Below, piece after piece: positions 1-5,535 of a stretch of DNA of 5,535 nt (position 1 is its first letter; every line of letters begins with the position of its first letter). Below the pieces are notes generated by a model, which saw nothing but the letters and a program-made list of their open reading frames with translations, made no database searches and had not been told where the DNA came from. The position numbers and the translations under genes are program-made. This DNA comes from Acidobacteriota bacterium (GTDB lineage Bacteria; Acidobacteriota; JAAYUB01; JAMOQF01), in the NCBI GenBank assembly GCA_027040585.1, contig JALULU010000417.1:1-5535 (forward strand). Reading direction: 5' to 3'.

Positions 1-738
1 ATTTAAGATGTTTAAAATTGAATTAATTACCAATTTTTGCTCAATTTTAACTTCTACATTTTCTTTTCCAACTATCTTAATTTCTATCTTTTCACATTTT
101 ATATAACTCTTATACAATTTCACAGATCTATTTACCAAATCAAAAAGTGTACTATCCACTTTTTCAAAAAAAGTGGAATCAAAATATCCTATGAAATGAG
201 ATATACTACGTTTAATTCTATTACACATTTTTAATATTTTTTCCAGATCTTCTTTAGAAACATTTTTTTCATTTTTTAAATAAAACTCAACCAACCCCTG
301 AATTACAGTTAGAGGATTATTCACTTCATGTGCAATACCTGCTGCTAAATTTGTAACAACACTTAAATTATATCCATAAAATAAGTCTTCCTGGAATTTT
401 TTGAAATAAGTTATATCCTGTTTCAAAATCCCTAATTTTTCATTGTCAAGTGGAATTACAGTAATAGCAAAAATCTTTTCGTTAAAATCTTCTACATCCA
501 CTTCACCCTTAATATCCGGGACTATTTTGTCTATTTGATAAGAATTTGTATCATTTTCCCTTACAACTCTATAACAGAAAGACCCACATTCAACAGGTAA
601 TTTATCTATTGGAAAGACATTCTCTGAACTTTGCCACAAAACATTTTTCTTTTTATCAACTATAAAAAACGAAACCCTCTCATTACCTGAAAGAAATTTG
701 TACAGTTTCTTTTCATCTATAAGATCAGAAAAGCTCAC
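1..738 (-). CDS. PAS-like sensor histidine kinase, soluble, C-terminus cut by window edge
   Basis: Two-component sensor kinase; the 246 codons present run open to the left edge. Residues about 15-110 look like a PAS-type sensor fold (strand-rich, with a CYRVV segment at 55-59 where many PAS domains have CYE). They also carry a Cys pair, C52 and C56. Residues 121-185 form the dimerisation/phosphoacceptor region, with the H-box AGIAHEVNNPL and phospho-acceptor His137. The catalytic ATPase domain starts near 197, and the N-box begins at about N239/N243, where the window ends; the G boxes lie outside. I see no transmembrane segment in the N-terminal 120 residues, so the kinase is probably cytosolic. 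The start is GTG at 738, seven bases after AGGGAG, overlapping the 3' end of the VWA gene by 14 bp. This implies co-transcription and probably translational coupling. The ligand is unknown. Its response regulator may lie beyond the left edge (inference). Family assignment is very secure; the PAS call is moderate. Confidence 0.9.
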   Translation of the reverse strand, partial: MSFSDLIDEKKLYKFLSGNERVSFFIVDKKKNVLWQSSENVFPIDKLPVECGSFCYRVVRENDTNSYQIDKIVPDIKGEVDVEDFNEKIFAITVIPLDNEKLGILKQDITYFKKFQEDLFYGYNLSVVTNLAAGIAHEVNNPLTVIQGLVEFYLKNEKNVSKEDLEKILKMCNRIKRSISHFIGYFDSTFFEKVDSTLFDLVNRSVKLYKSYIKCEKIEIKIVGKENVEVKIEQKLVINSILNILN

Positions 739-2209
739 CAAAATGCTCCCTTTTTTTTGTTCCTAAAGTAATTAAACTAAACATTTTTCTCAGAAATGAA
801 GGCAAAATTTTCCATTTCAAAAATGGAACCTGCAAAACCTCAAATTCCACATATACACCATTTTCCTTATTATCCTGCATATCTAAAAGTTTCAACTCAT
901 AACCACCAATCTCTACCGTATCCCCCACAGACAATTCCTTTTTAATTAATTTTCCCTTTAAAATTGAAACAAAAAATCTCTTTTTCATAATCTTTTCATA
1001 TATTTCTTTAGCCATTGAAAGAAAAACCATAGCAAATAAAAACTTCTTGGCATCAATGCTTTCATCCTTAGGTCCATTAAAAATCTTTTCTATTTCTTTA
1101 TCGTCTAAATCAGAGCAATAATAACTTAAATTCGTCGCTGTTGTAACCTCATCGTCATCTGAGCTTTTTTGCATTTCTTTAAGTTTTATACCCAATTCTT
1201 TTACATCACATCCAAGTAAATATTTTTCATATTTATTTAATCTATCAACGCCTCTAAGCCTCTTTTTATAATCGCTTATTTCTCTAAATCTATAACTAAA
1301 GCTCGCAATTGCATTATATTTGCCAGGAGTTATTTCCAACCTGTTCCTATCCATTTCTACAAAAGTTGGAGAATCATAAGATACAAAGAAAATTTCTCTG
1401 TCCCCTGGCCTTGGAGATTTAAAAAGAGAAATAATCCAGATAAAAATTATAATTATTAAGACAACAAGACCAACAAAGAATTCAAACTTAAAACTTCTCT
1501 TTTCAGATATTTGTTTAACAATTTTCCTTATTCTACTTTTAGGAGAATTTTTAGGCACAACATAAATAAATTTTTTAAAAAAATAACTGTTATTTTTAAG
1601 AACATCGGCAACCTTTTCAACAAGCGGATTAACAAGTAATGAAGAATTTGCTTCTTGAGCAATTCTTGTCATGAAATCCATATCATATTCATTTCCCAAA
1701 AGAATGATATAAGTAGGTATTTTATTTTCTTTCAAAAGTCTATAAAGCATATTTTTACTTAAAGACATAGCCTCATCTTTTTCAATAACACCAAATTCCT
1801 TATAATCAGATGGAAAAGCATCCAAAATACCATCGGTAATAAAAACAATTTTAAATTTACACGTTGGTGGATATTTTTTTGCCATATCTATGGCCGCTTT
1901 AAAAGCATAGTAGAAATCAGTATGAAGAGCTTCATTGTTAAATTTTGATATATCATCTAAAACTATTTCATACCTACCACCAAATAAGATTAATCTTGTG
2001 AGATATCCATTCTTTTTTGCTATATTTAAAATTTCTCTTAAAACTTTTTTCCTATCTTCCTTTGGATCAAATTTGGGAACAGATTTTGAATTATCAACAA
2101 GAAAAATTATTACTCCATTTTTAGATTTGCATTTTTTTTCGGGAAAAATAAATTTTGGAATAAACAAAAGAAAAAAAACTAAAAATAGTAAGGTGGACTT
2201 AAACTTCAC
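725..2209 (-). CDS. Membrane-anchored VWA-domain protein (BatA-like architecture) with unrecognised C-terminal domain
   Basis: 494-residue protein from a GTG start at 2209, preceded by TTGGAGA six bases upstream. The frame stays open up to 2332, but that extension would be translated through the thiolase terminator and thiolase 3' end. From this start the protein begins with basic residues and a hydrophobic helix (about 5-22), a signal anchor. A von Willebrand factor A domain follows (about 32-210) with a complete metal-ion-dependent adhesion site: DNSKS (D39, S41, S43), T97 and ITDG (D126). A second helix (about 244-263) leads to a 230-residue C-terminal part that I do not recognise. This part has an acidic stretch near 350-354, a strand-rich segment (about 426-460) and a basic hydrophobic segment near 461-483. 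By the positive-inside rule the VWA domain is periplasmic or external and the C-terminal part cytosolic. VWA domains bind protein partners through a divalent metal; the partner here is unknown. The 14-bp overlap with the kinase gene suggests joint function. Confidence 0.85.
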   Translation of the reverse strand: MKFKSTLLFLVFFLLFIPKFIFPEKKCKSKNGVIIFLVDNSKSVPKFDPKEDRKKVLREILNIAKKNGYLTRLILFGGRYEIVLDDISKFNNEALHTDFYYAFKAAIDMAKKYPPTCKFKIVFITDGILDAFPSDYKEFGVIEKDEAMSLSKNMLYRLLKENKIPTYIILLGNEYDMDFMTRIAQEANSSLLVNPLVEKVADVLKNNSYFFKKFIYVVPKNSPKSRIRKIVKQISEKRSFKFEFFVGLVVLIIIIFIWIISLFKSPRPGDREIFFVSYDSPTFVEMDRNRLEITPGKYNAIASFSYRFREISDYKKRLRGVDRLNKYEKYLLGCDVKELGIKLKEMQKSSDDDEVTTATNLSYYCSDLDDKEIEKIFNGPKDESIDAKKFLFAMVFLSMAKEIYEKIMKKRFFVSILKGKLIKKELSVGDTVEIGGYELKLLDMQDNKENGVYVEFEVLQVPFLKWKILPSFLRKMFSLITLGTKKREHFGELF

Positions 2210-2260
2210 AAAAGTTCTCCAAAAAGAATAACAAAAAAATTTTAACAGAAAATAAGAAAA

Positions 2261-2285
2261 AACAAAAGGGCAACGCCCTTTTGTT
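2261..2285 (-). terminator. Rho-independent terminator of the thiolase gene
   Basis: Perfect 11-bp inverted repeat: GCCCTTTTGTT at 2275-2285 pairs with AACAAAAGGGC at 2261-2271, with a 3-base loop. On the minus strand the stem is followed by a T-rich run (TTTTTTCTTATTTT, about 2260-2247). The stem starts within the thiolase stop codon (2286-2284), so the hairpin sits directly at the end of translation. The Us after the stem appear only on the minus strand, which fixes the orientation. It separates the thiolase from the VWA-kinase genes, only 51 bp upstream of the VWA start. Confidence 0.9.
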
Positions 2286-3474
2286 ATAACATTTCTATCA
2301 CCATAGAAGATGCCTCTCCACCACCTATACATAGAGAGACTACTCCCATCTTACCACCAGTTCTCTTAAGTCCATTCATTAGTGTAACAAGCAATCTACC
2401 ACCGCTTGCTCCAATGGGATGTCCAAAGGCAACTGCACCCCCATAAATATTCATTTTAGAATGTGGTATTTCAAGCATTCTAAGTGCAGCAATTGCCACC
2501 ACAGCAAAAGCTTCATTTATCTCAAAAAGATCAATGTCTTCAATTTTTAGTCCAGCTTTCTTCAGGACCTTCCTAACTGAATAAACTGGAGACGTTGGAA
2601 AATCTTCTGGGGCCTGAGCAAATGAAGCCTGAGCCACAATCCTTGCCATGGGTTTTAATCCCAATTTTTCTGCAACATCAGAAGCCATAACCACAACTGT
2701 TGCGGCACCATCATTTATTTTTGATGCATTTGCGGCTGTTATTGTTCCATCACTCTGAAAAGCTGGCTTTAAATGAGGTATTTTTTCAAATTTTGTCCTT
2801 TTTGGCTCTTCATCTTCTTTTACAACAATAGGATCTCCTTTTCTTTGTGGAACCTCTACAGGCACTATTTCCCAATCCAGTATACCTTCACTTTGGGCTT
2901 TTTGGGCCCTCTTATAACTTTCTATTGCATATTCATCCTGTTCTTCCCTTGAAATATTTAACTTTTTGGCACTTAGTTCTGCTGCATTTCCCATATGGAA
3001 ATTATTATAAACATCCCACAACCCATCGTGAATCATTCCATCAACAACCTGTGTATTCCCCATTCTAAAACCTTTTCTCGCACCAAAGAGATAGTAAGGT
3101 GCTAAACTCATGTTTTCCATTCCGCCAGCAACAATTATGTCTGCATCACCTACAGCTATAGCCTGAGCTGCCACCATAACAGACTTTAGCCCAGATCCAC
3201 ATACCTTATGAACGGTCATACATTCCACTTTATAGGGTAGTCCAGCAAAAATAGCTGCCTGTCTTGCAGGTGCTTGCCCTACTCCTCCCTGCAAAACATT
3301 TCCCATTATTACCTCATCTACCTGCTCTGGATCTAAACCTACTCTTTTTAAGGATTCTTTAATGGAAATGGCCCCAAGCTTAGGAGCTGGTATCGTGCTT
3401 AAAGTTCCAAGATAAGAACCCACTGGAGTCCTTGCCGGTCCTAAAATAACAACATCTCTTAGCGTTTTTGACAT
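2284..3474 (-). CDS. Acetyl-CoA C-acetyltransferase (biosynthetic-type thiolase)
   Basis: Thiolase II: condenses two acetyl-CoA to acetoacetyl-CoA, or runs in reverse in fatty and amino acid breakdown; cytosolic, normally a tetramer. The 396 residues match the usual length of about 390-395. All catalytic elements are present: nucleophile C92 in VHKVCGSG, N320 in the NEAF motif, H352 in GHPIGASG, and C382 in CIGGG. GGMENMS (117-123) and the glycine-rich C-terminus are also typical. The ATG at 3474 is chosen because GGAGGT lies just upstream; an in-frame TTG 12 bases earlier overlaps that site and is rejected. The gene has its own promoter and a strong terminator and so looks monocistronic. No hydroxyacyl-CoA dehydrogenase, crotonase or CoA-transferase lies beside it, so the pathway (butyrate-type metabolism, isoprenoids, beta-oxidation) cannot be told here. 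Longer-chain substrate preference cannot be excluded from sequence. Confidence 0.96.
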   Translation of the reverse strand: MSKTLRDVVILGPARTPVGSYLGTLSTIPAPKLGAISIKESLKRVGLDPEQVDEVIMGNVLQGGVGQAPARQAAIFAGLPYKVECMTVHKVCGSGLKSVMVAAQAIAVGDADIIVAGGMENMSLAPYYLFGARKGFRMGNTQVVDGMIHDGLWDVYNNFHMGNAAELSAKKLNISREEQDEYAIESYKRAQKAQSEGILDWEIVPVEVPQRKGDPIVVKEDEEPKRTKFEKIPHLKPAFQSDGTITAANASKINDGAATVVVMASDVAEKLGLKPMARIVAQASFAQAPEDFPTSPVYSVRKVLKKAGLKIEDIDLFEINEAFAVVAIAALRMLEIPHSKMNIYGGAVAFGHPIGASGGRLLVTLMNGLKRTGGKMGVVSLCIGGGEASSMVIEML

Positions 3475-3506
3475 TTTTACCTCCAAAACCTTTATATAGT
3501 CAAAAT

Positions 3507-3535
3507 ATTATAACATTAGAAATATTATTTTTGTA
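3507..3535 (-). promoter_or_regulatory. Predicted promoter of the thiolase gene (extended -10)
   Basis: On the minus strand, TATAAT occupies 3512-3507 and is preceded by TGT, giving the extended -10 form TGnTATAAT. The best -35 at 17-bp spacing is TACAAA (3535-3530), only three of six matches, which an extended -10 can tolerate. Transcription would start near 3500, leaving a leader of about 25 bases that contains the GGAGGT ribosome binding site. This is a sequence prediction only. Confidence 0.6.
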
Positions 3536-3539
3536 TAAT
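3510..3539 (+). promoter_or_regulatory. Predicted promoter of the glycosyltransferase gene
   Basis: Consensus -10 box TATAAT at 3534-3539, with ATAACA (four of six matches to TTGACA) at 3510-3515, spacer 18. Transcription would start near 3546, about 22 bases before the GTG start, with AGGAG at 3558-3562 inside the leader. The -35 box overlaps the -10 box of the divergent thiolase promoter. The surrounding sequence is very AT-rich, which lowers certainty. Confidence 0.55.
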
Positions 3540-3567
3540 AAGATGTAATTAATAAATAGGAGAATAG

Positions 3568-4728
3568 GTGAAAATACTTTTTATTACATCATATCTTCCC
3601 GGTAGAGGGCTTCATGGAGGAAGTAGTAGAATATTTGAAATACTAAGATTTCTAAAGGAAAAAGGACATTTTATTTATCTTGTATCATTCCATCAAAGGG
3701 AAAAAACAAAAATTTATGAAAAAAGAATAGAAGAGTTAGTGGATGGCCTTAAAATTTTCGACAAAACTCCCATGCTTGGAAAGCCTTACAATGATGTTTT
3801 AGAATTTCTTAAAGAACTCTTTACAAAAGAAAGTTTCGATTTAGTCCAGTTTGAATATATTCATACAGGAGATTATCTAAACTCAATTCCTCAAAATATT
3901 CCAACCATCTTGACGGAACACGAACTCAATTTTCAAGCGTTGAAAAAAAGGATAGAACTTGAAAGTTTAATTTTTAATAAAGCACTTTATTTTCTAAAAT
4001 CTCAGATAGTAAAAAAAAGAGAACTCAGGATAATGAAAAAAGTGGACAAAATTATTTGTGTTAATGAAATGGACTCAAAAGTGCTTTCAACATATATTCA
4101 ACCAGAAAAAATCGAAATAATTCCCCACGGAGTTGATGTGGAATTTTTTTCACCAAATTCTGAAATAGAACCTGAAAAAGATACCATAGGTTTTTTTGGT
4201 TATTACAAGCATTACCCAAATGTAGATGCAGTACTATATTTTTCAAGGGAAATATTTCCAAAAATTAAAAGAGAGCATCCTTCTTTAAAATTTTTAATTA
4301 TAGGAAGAAATCCTCCAAAAGAGGTTAGAAATTTAGAAAAAATTAAAGGAATAACAGTAACGGGATATGTAGATGATTTGAAAAGCCACCTTCAAAGATG
4401 TGAAGTAATTGTATCTCCCATTAGGCTTGGTATGGGCATGAGGGTAAAAATATTGGAAGCTATGTCAATGGGAAAACCAATTGTAGCTACCAGCTTAAGC
4501 TGTGAGGGATTTAAAGCTGTCGACGGAGTGCATCTTATAAAAGCTAATGAGCCACAGACTTTTGCTGAAAGTGTTTCCTATCTACTTGAAAATCCCGAAA
4601 TGGCAAAAAAACTTGGAAGCAATGCCAGGAAGTTGGCAGTATCTGAATACAATTATAAAAAAATTGGAAATATTCTGGAAAATCTTTACAAAATAGTTTT
4701 AGAAGAAAAATCCATTGCTAAAAACTGA
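3568..4728 (+). CDS. GT4-type glycosyltransferase (GT-B fold)
   Basis: Probably transfers an activated sugar onto a polysaccharide, lipid or glycan precursor at the cytoplasmic face of the membrane; donor and acceptor cannot be told. The 386 residues show the two Rossmann-like halves of a GT-B enzyme. The N-terminal half opens with MKILFITSYLPG and has the early glycine loop HGGSS (16-20). The linker PHGVD (186-190) leads to the C-terminal half, with a GYYKHYPNVDA segment (211-221), IIGRNPP (244-250) and the nucleotide-sugar region SPIRLGMGMRVKILEAMSMG (283-302). E297 is the second acid of the GT4 EX7E motif; the first position (289) is Met, a variation seen in GT4 relatives that have a glycine-rich G-x-G-x-R-x-K-x-LEA version. 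No signal peptide or membrane helix is seen. The start is GTG with AGGAG five bases upstream. No other polysaccharide genes are visible nearby. The family call is secure; specificity is unknown. Confidence 0.92.
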   Translation: MKILFITSYLPGRGLHGGSSRIFEILRFLKEKGHFIYLVSFHQREKTKIYEKRIEELVDGLKIFDKTPMLGKPYNDVLEFLKELFTKESFDLVQFEYIHTGDYLNSIPQNIPTILTEHELNFQALKKRIELESLIFNKALYFLKSQIVKKRELRIMKKVDKIICVNEMDSKVLSTYIQPEKIEIIPHGVDVEFFSPNSEIEPEKDTIGFFGYYKHYPNVDAVLYFSREIFPKIKREHPSLKFLIIGRNPPKEVRNLEKIKGITVTGYVDDLKSHLQRCEVIVSPIRLGMGMRVKILEAMSMGKPIVATSLSCEGFKAVDGVHLIKANEPQTFAESVSYLLENPEMAKKLGSNARKLAVSEYNYKKIGNILENLYKIVLEEKSIAKN

Positions 4729-4733
4729 TATTT

Positions 4734-4763
4734 TTGCTATTTTCTTTATTTGTTTTATATAAT
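4734..4763 (+). promoter_or_regulatory. Predicted promoter of yhbY, very close to the start codon
   Basis: Consensus TATAAT at 4758-4763 with TTGCTA (four of six matches to TTGACA) at 4734-4739, spacer 18. The expected transcription start is near 4770, only about five bases before the ATG at 4775. No Shine-Dalgarno sequence is present between the -10 box and the ATG, so a leaderless transcript is possible. The gap after the glycosyltransferase stop is only 46 bp and contains no convincing terminator, so read-through from upstream is also possible. Confidence 0.5.
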
Positions 4764-4774
4764 TTGGTTAAAAT

Positions 4775-5050
4775 ATGGAAAATAAAGAAAAAAAAATACT
4801 CAAGGCAATTTCGCACAATTTAAAACCAGTAATTAACATTGGTAAAAAAGGTATTACTCAAGCTCAAATAAAAAAGATTGATGAAACAGTTGACGTTAAA
4901 GAATTAATCAAAATAAAAATTTTAAGCAACGCCCCCCAAAATGCAAGGGAAGATTTGATTACAAATCTAAACGGAATGAATTGTGAAATAGTACAAGAAA
5001 AAGGAAAAATCATCACAATTTACAGAAAAAAAATCCCAAATGAAGATTAA
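4775..5050 (+). CDS. yhbY: YhbY/CRM-domain RNA-binding protein (ribosome assembly factor)
   Basis: Small single-domain CRS1-YhbY (CRM) protein of 91 residues; family members are about 95-100 long. In E. coli, YhbY associates with pre-50S particles, and plant relatives bind group II introns; here a role in 23S rRNA or large-subunit assembly is inferred by family. Visible hallmarks are the N-terminal helix with AISHNLKPVINIGKKG (11-26), where GKKG (23-26) is the GxxG RNA-binding loop. ELIKIKIL (43-50), the helix that follows it, and the final strand KGKIITIYRK are also typical. The ATG has no recognisable Shine-Dalgarno site and lies 11 bases after a TATAAT box. The last 11 bases overlap the start of the DedA-family gene, suggesting one transcript for both. 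Family call is secure. Confidence 0.93.
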   Translation: MENKEKKILKAISHNLKPVINIGKKGITQAQIKKIDETVDVKELIKIKILSNAPQNAREDLITNLNGMNCEIVQEKGKIITIYRKKIPNED

Positions 5051-5535
5051 AAAGAAATATTTTATTTTTTTATTTTTTGTAATCCTTGTTGCCCTCGCCA
5101 TCATTTTTAGAAAGGATATTAAAAATTTTGGCTTATCCTTAATTAAATATGCTGAACATGCTGATTTTATAACTGCAGGACTAATCCTTGGGCTCATAGG
5201 CATAGCAGATTCTTCCTTCTTTTCATTGCCTGAAAGCAATGACTTTCTGATAATATACTTTACCATAATTAATCCAAAATATATGCTCTGGTACGTATTT
5301 GTAAGTGCCATAGGATCTGTTATAGGTTCAGTTGCTCTATTTTCAGTTGGAAGAAAAGGGGAAACTGAATTTTTAAAAAAGAGGTTTAAAAGAGAAAGAA
5401 TAGAAAGGGTGGAAGAATGGTTTAAAAAATATGATATATGGGCAATCCTAATACCATGTATGATTCCACCACCAATGCCTTTTAAACTTTTTATACTTAC
5501 AGCAGGTCTACTAAATTTTAAATATCCAAGAGTTA
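5040..5535 (+). CDS. DedA/VTT-family membrane protein (YqaA-like), 3' end cut by window edge
   Basis: 165 complete codons are present, and the frame is open at the right edge. A basic N-terminus (MKIKKK) leads into a first membrane helix (about 7-23). A second hydrophobic stretch (about 43-57) runs into DSSFFSLPESND (57-68), which resembles the family's re-entrant, acidic-residue-bearing segment. A further helix (about 82-103) is followed by a cytosolic basic amphipathic stretch (105-130), then IPCMIPPPMPFKLFILTAGL (138-157), the proline-rich motif with Phe-Lys typical of the COG1238/YqaA branch. DedA/VTT proteins include lipid scramblases, such as undecaprenyl-phosphate and phosphatidylethanolamine flippases; the substrate here is unknown. 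The ATG at 5040 lies inside the yhbY 3' end (overlap ATGAAGATTAA) and lacks a clear Shine-Dalgarno site, so translation is probably coupled to yhbY. A later start would remove the first helix. Family call is strong, function inferred. Confidence 0.88.
   Translation, partial: MKIKKKYFIFLFFVILVALAIIFRKDIKNFGLSLIKYAEHADFITAGLILGLIGIADSSFFSLPESNDFLIIYFTIINPKYMLWYVFVSAIGSVIGSVALFSVGRKGETEFLKKRFKRERIERVEEWFKKYDIWAILIPCMIPPPMPFKLFILTAGLLNFKYPRV

Noticed and set aside
37..234. Plus-strand open frame of 65 codons
   Set aside because: It lies opposite the histidine kinase, whose H-box and N-box are clear. Its composition is that of antisense AT-rich sequence (Phe, Tyr, Ile), and no ribosome binding site is seen.
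1935..2231. Plus-strand open frame of 98 codons
   Set aside because: It is antisense to the VWA domain coding sequence, with no family resemblance or ribosome binding site.
2210..2332. Upstream extension of the VWA reading frame to an ATG at 2332
   Set aside because: It would run through the thiolase 3' end and the terminator hairpin. The GTG at 2209 has a well-placed GGAGA site and gives a clean N-terminal signal anchor.
2847..3068. Plus-strand open frame of 73 codons
   Set aside because: It is antisense to the conserved middle of the thiolase.
3475..3486. TTG start four codons upstream of the thiolase ATG
   Set aside because: This stretch is itself the GGAGGT ribosome binding site of the ATG at 3474, and the family N-terminus starts there.
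4061..4261. Minus-strand open frame of 66 codons
   Set aside because: It is antisense to the glycosyltransferase, which matches its family along its whole length.
4715..4750. Possible terminator after the glycosyltransferase (GCTAAAAA...TTTTTGC, then T-rich)
   Set aside because: The stem is almost all A-T with a bulge and two G-C pairs, too weak to call in this AT-rich context.
4967..5311. Minus-strand open frame of 114 codons
   Set aside because: It is antisense to the end of yhbY and to the DedA-family gene, both with recognisable family motifs; the opposite frame shows none.

Overview
This window comes from an AT-rich bacterial chromosome. It shows Shine-Dalgarno sites of the GGAG type, sigma70-like -10 boxes, a rho-independent terminator and bacterial gene families (histidine kinase, biosynthetic thiolase, GT4 glycosyltransferase, YhbY, DedA/VTT). 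The proteins are rich in Lys, Ile and Phe, and Arg is mostly AGA/AGG, as expected from low GC. I cannot name the phylum; a low-GC, non-model and probably uncultivated lineage fits. No mobile element, CRISPR array, tRNA or rRNA was seen.

The left two thirds are on the minus strand. Read in the direction of transcription, they hold a stand-alone acetyl-CoA acetyltransferase (3474 to 2284) with its own extended -10 promoter, then a perfect 11-bp terminator hairpin that begins inside the thiolase stop codon. Next comes a two-helix membrane protein with an intact von Willebrand factor A metal site (2209 to 725). Its last 14 bases overlap the GTG start of a PAS-like, apparently soluble histidine kinase (738 to beyond the left edge). 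The overlap suggests that the VWA protein and the kinase are made together and may form one membrane signalling unit.

The right third is on the plus strand. A GT4-type glycosyltransferase (3568-4728) is divergent from the thiolase, and the two predicted promoters overlap in a 93-bp gap. It is followed by a YhbY/CRM-domain RNA-binding protein (4775-5050), whose -10 box lies so close to its ATG that the mRNA may be leaderless. A DedA/VTT-family (YqaA-like) membrane protein (5040 to beyond the right edge) overlaps yhbY by 11 bp and has no Shine-Dalgarno site of its own.

Most of the window is ordinary housekeeping or envelope content. The parts most worth a second look are the VWA-kinase pair with its unrecognised C-terminal domain, a possible promoter embedded in the thiolase terminator, and the compact yhbY-dedA expression arrangement.
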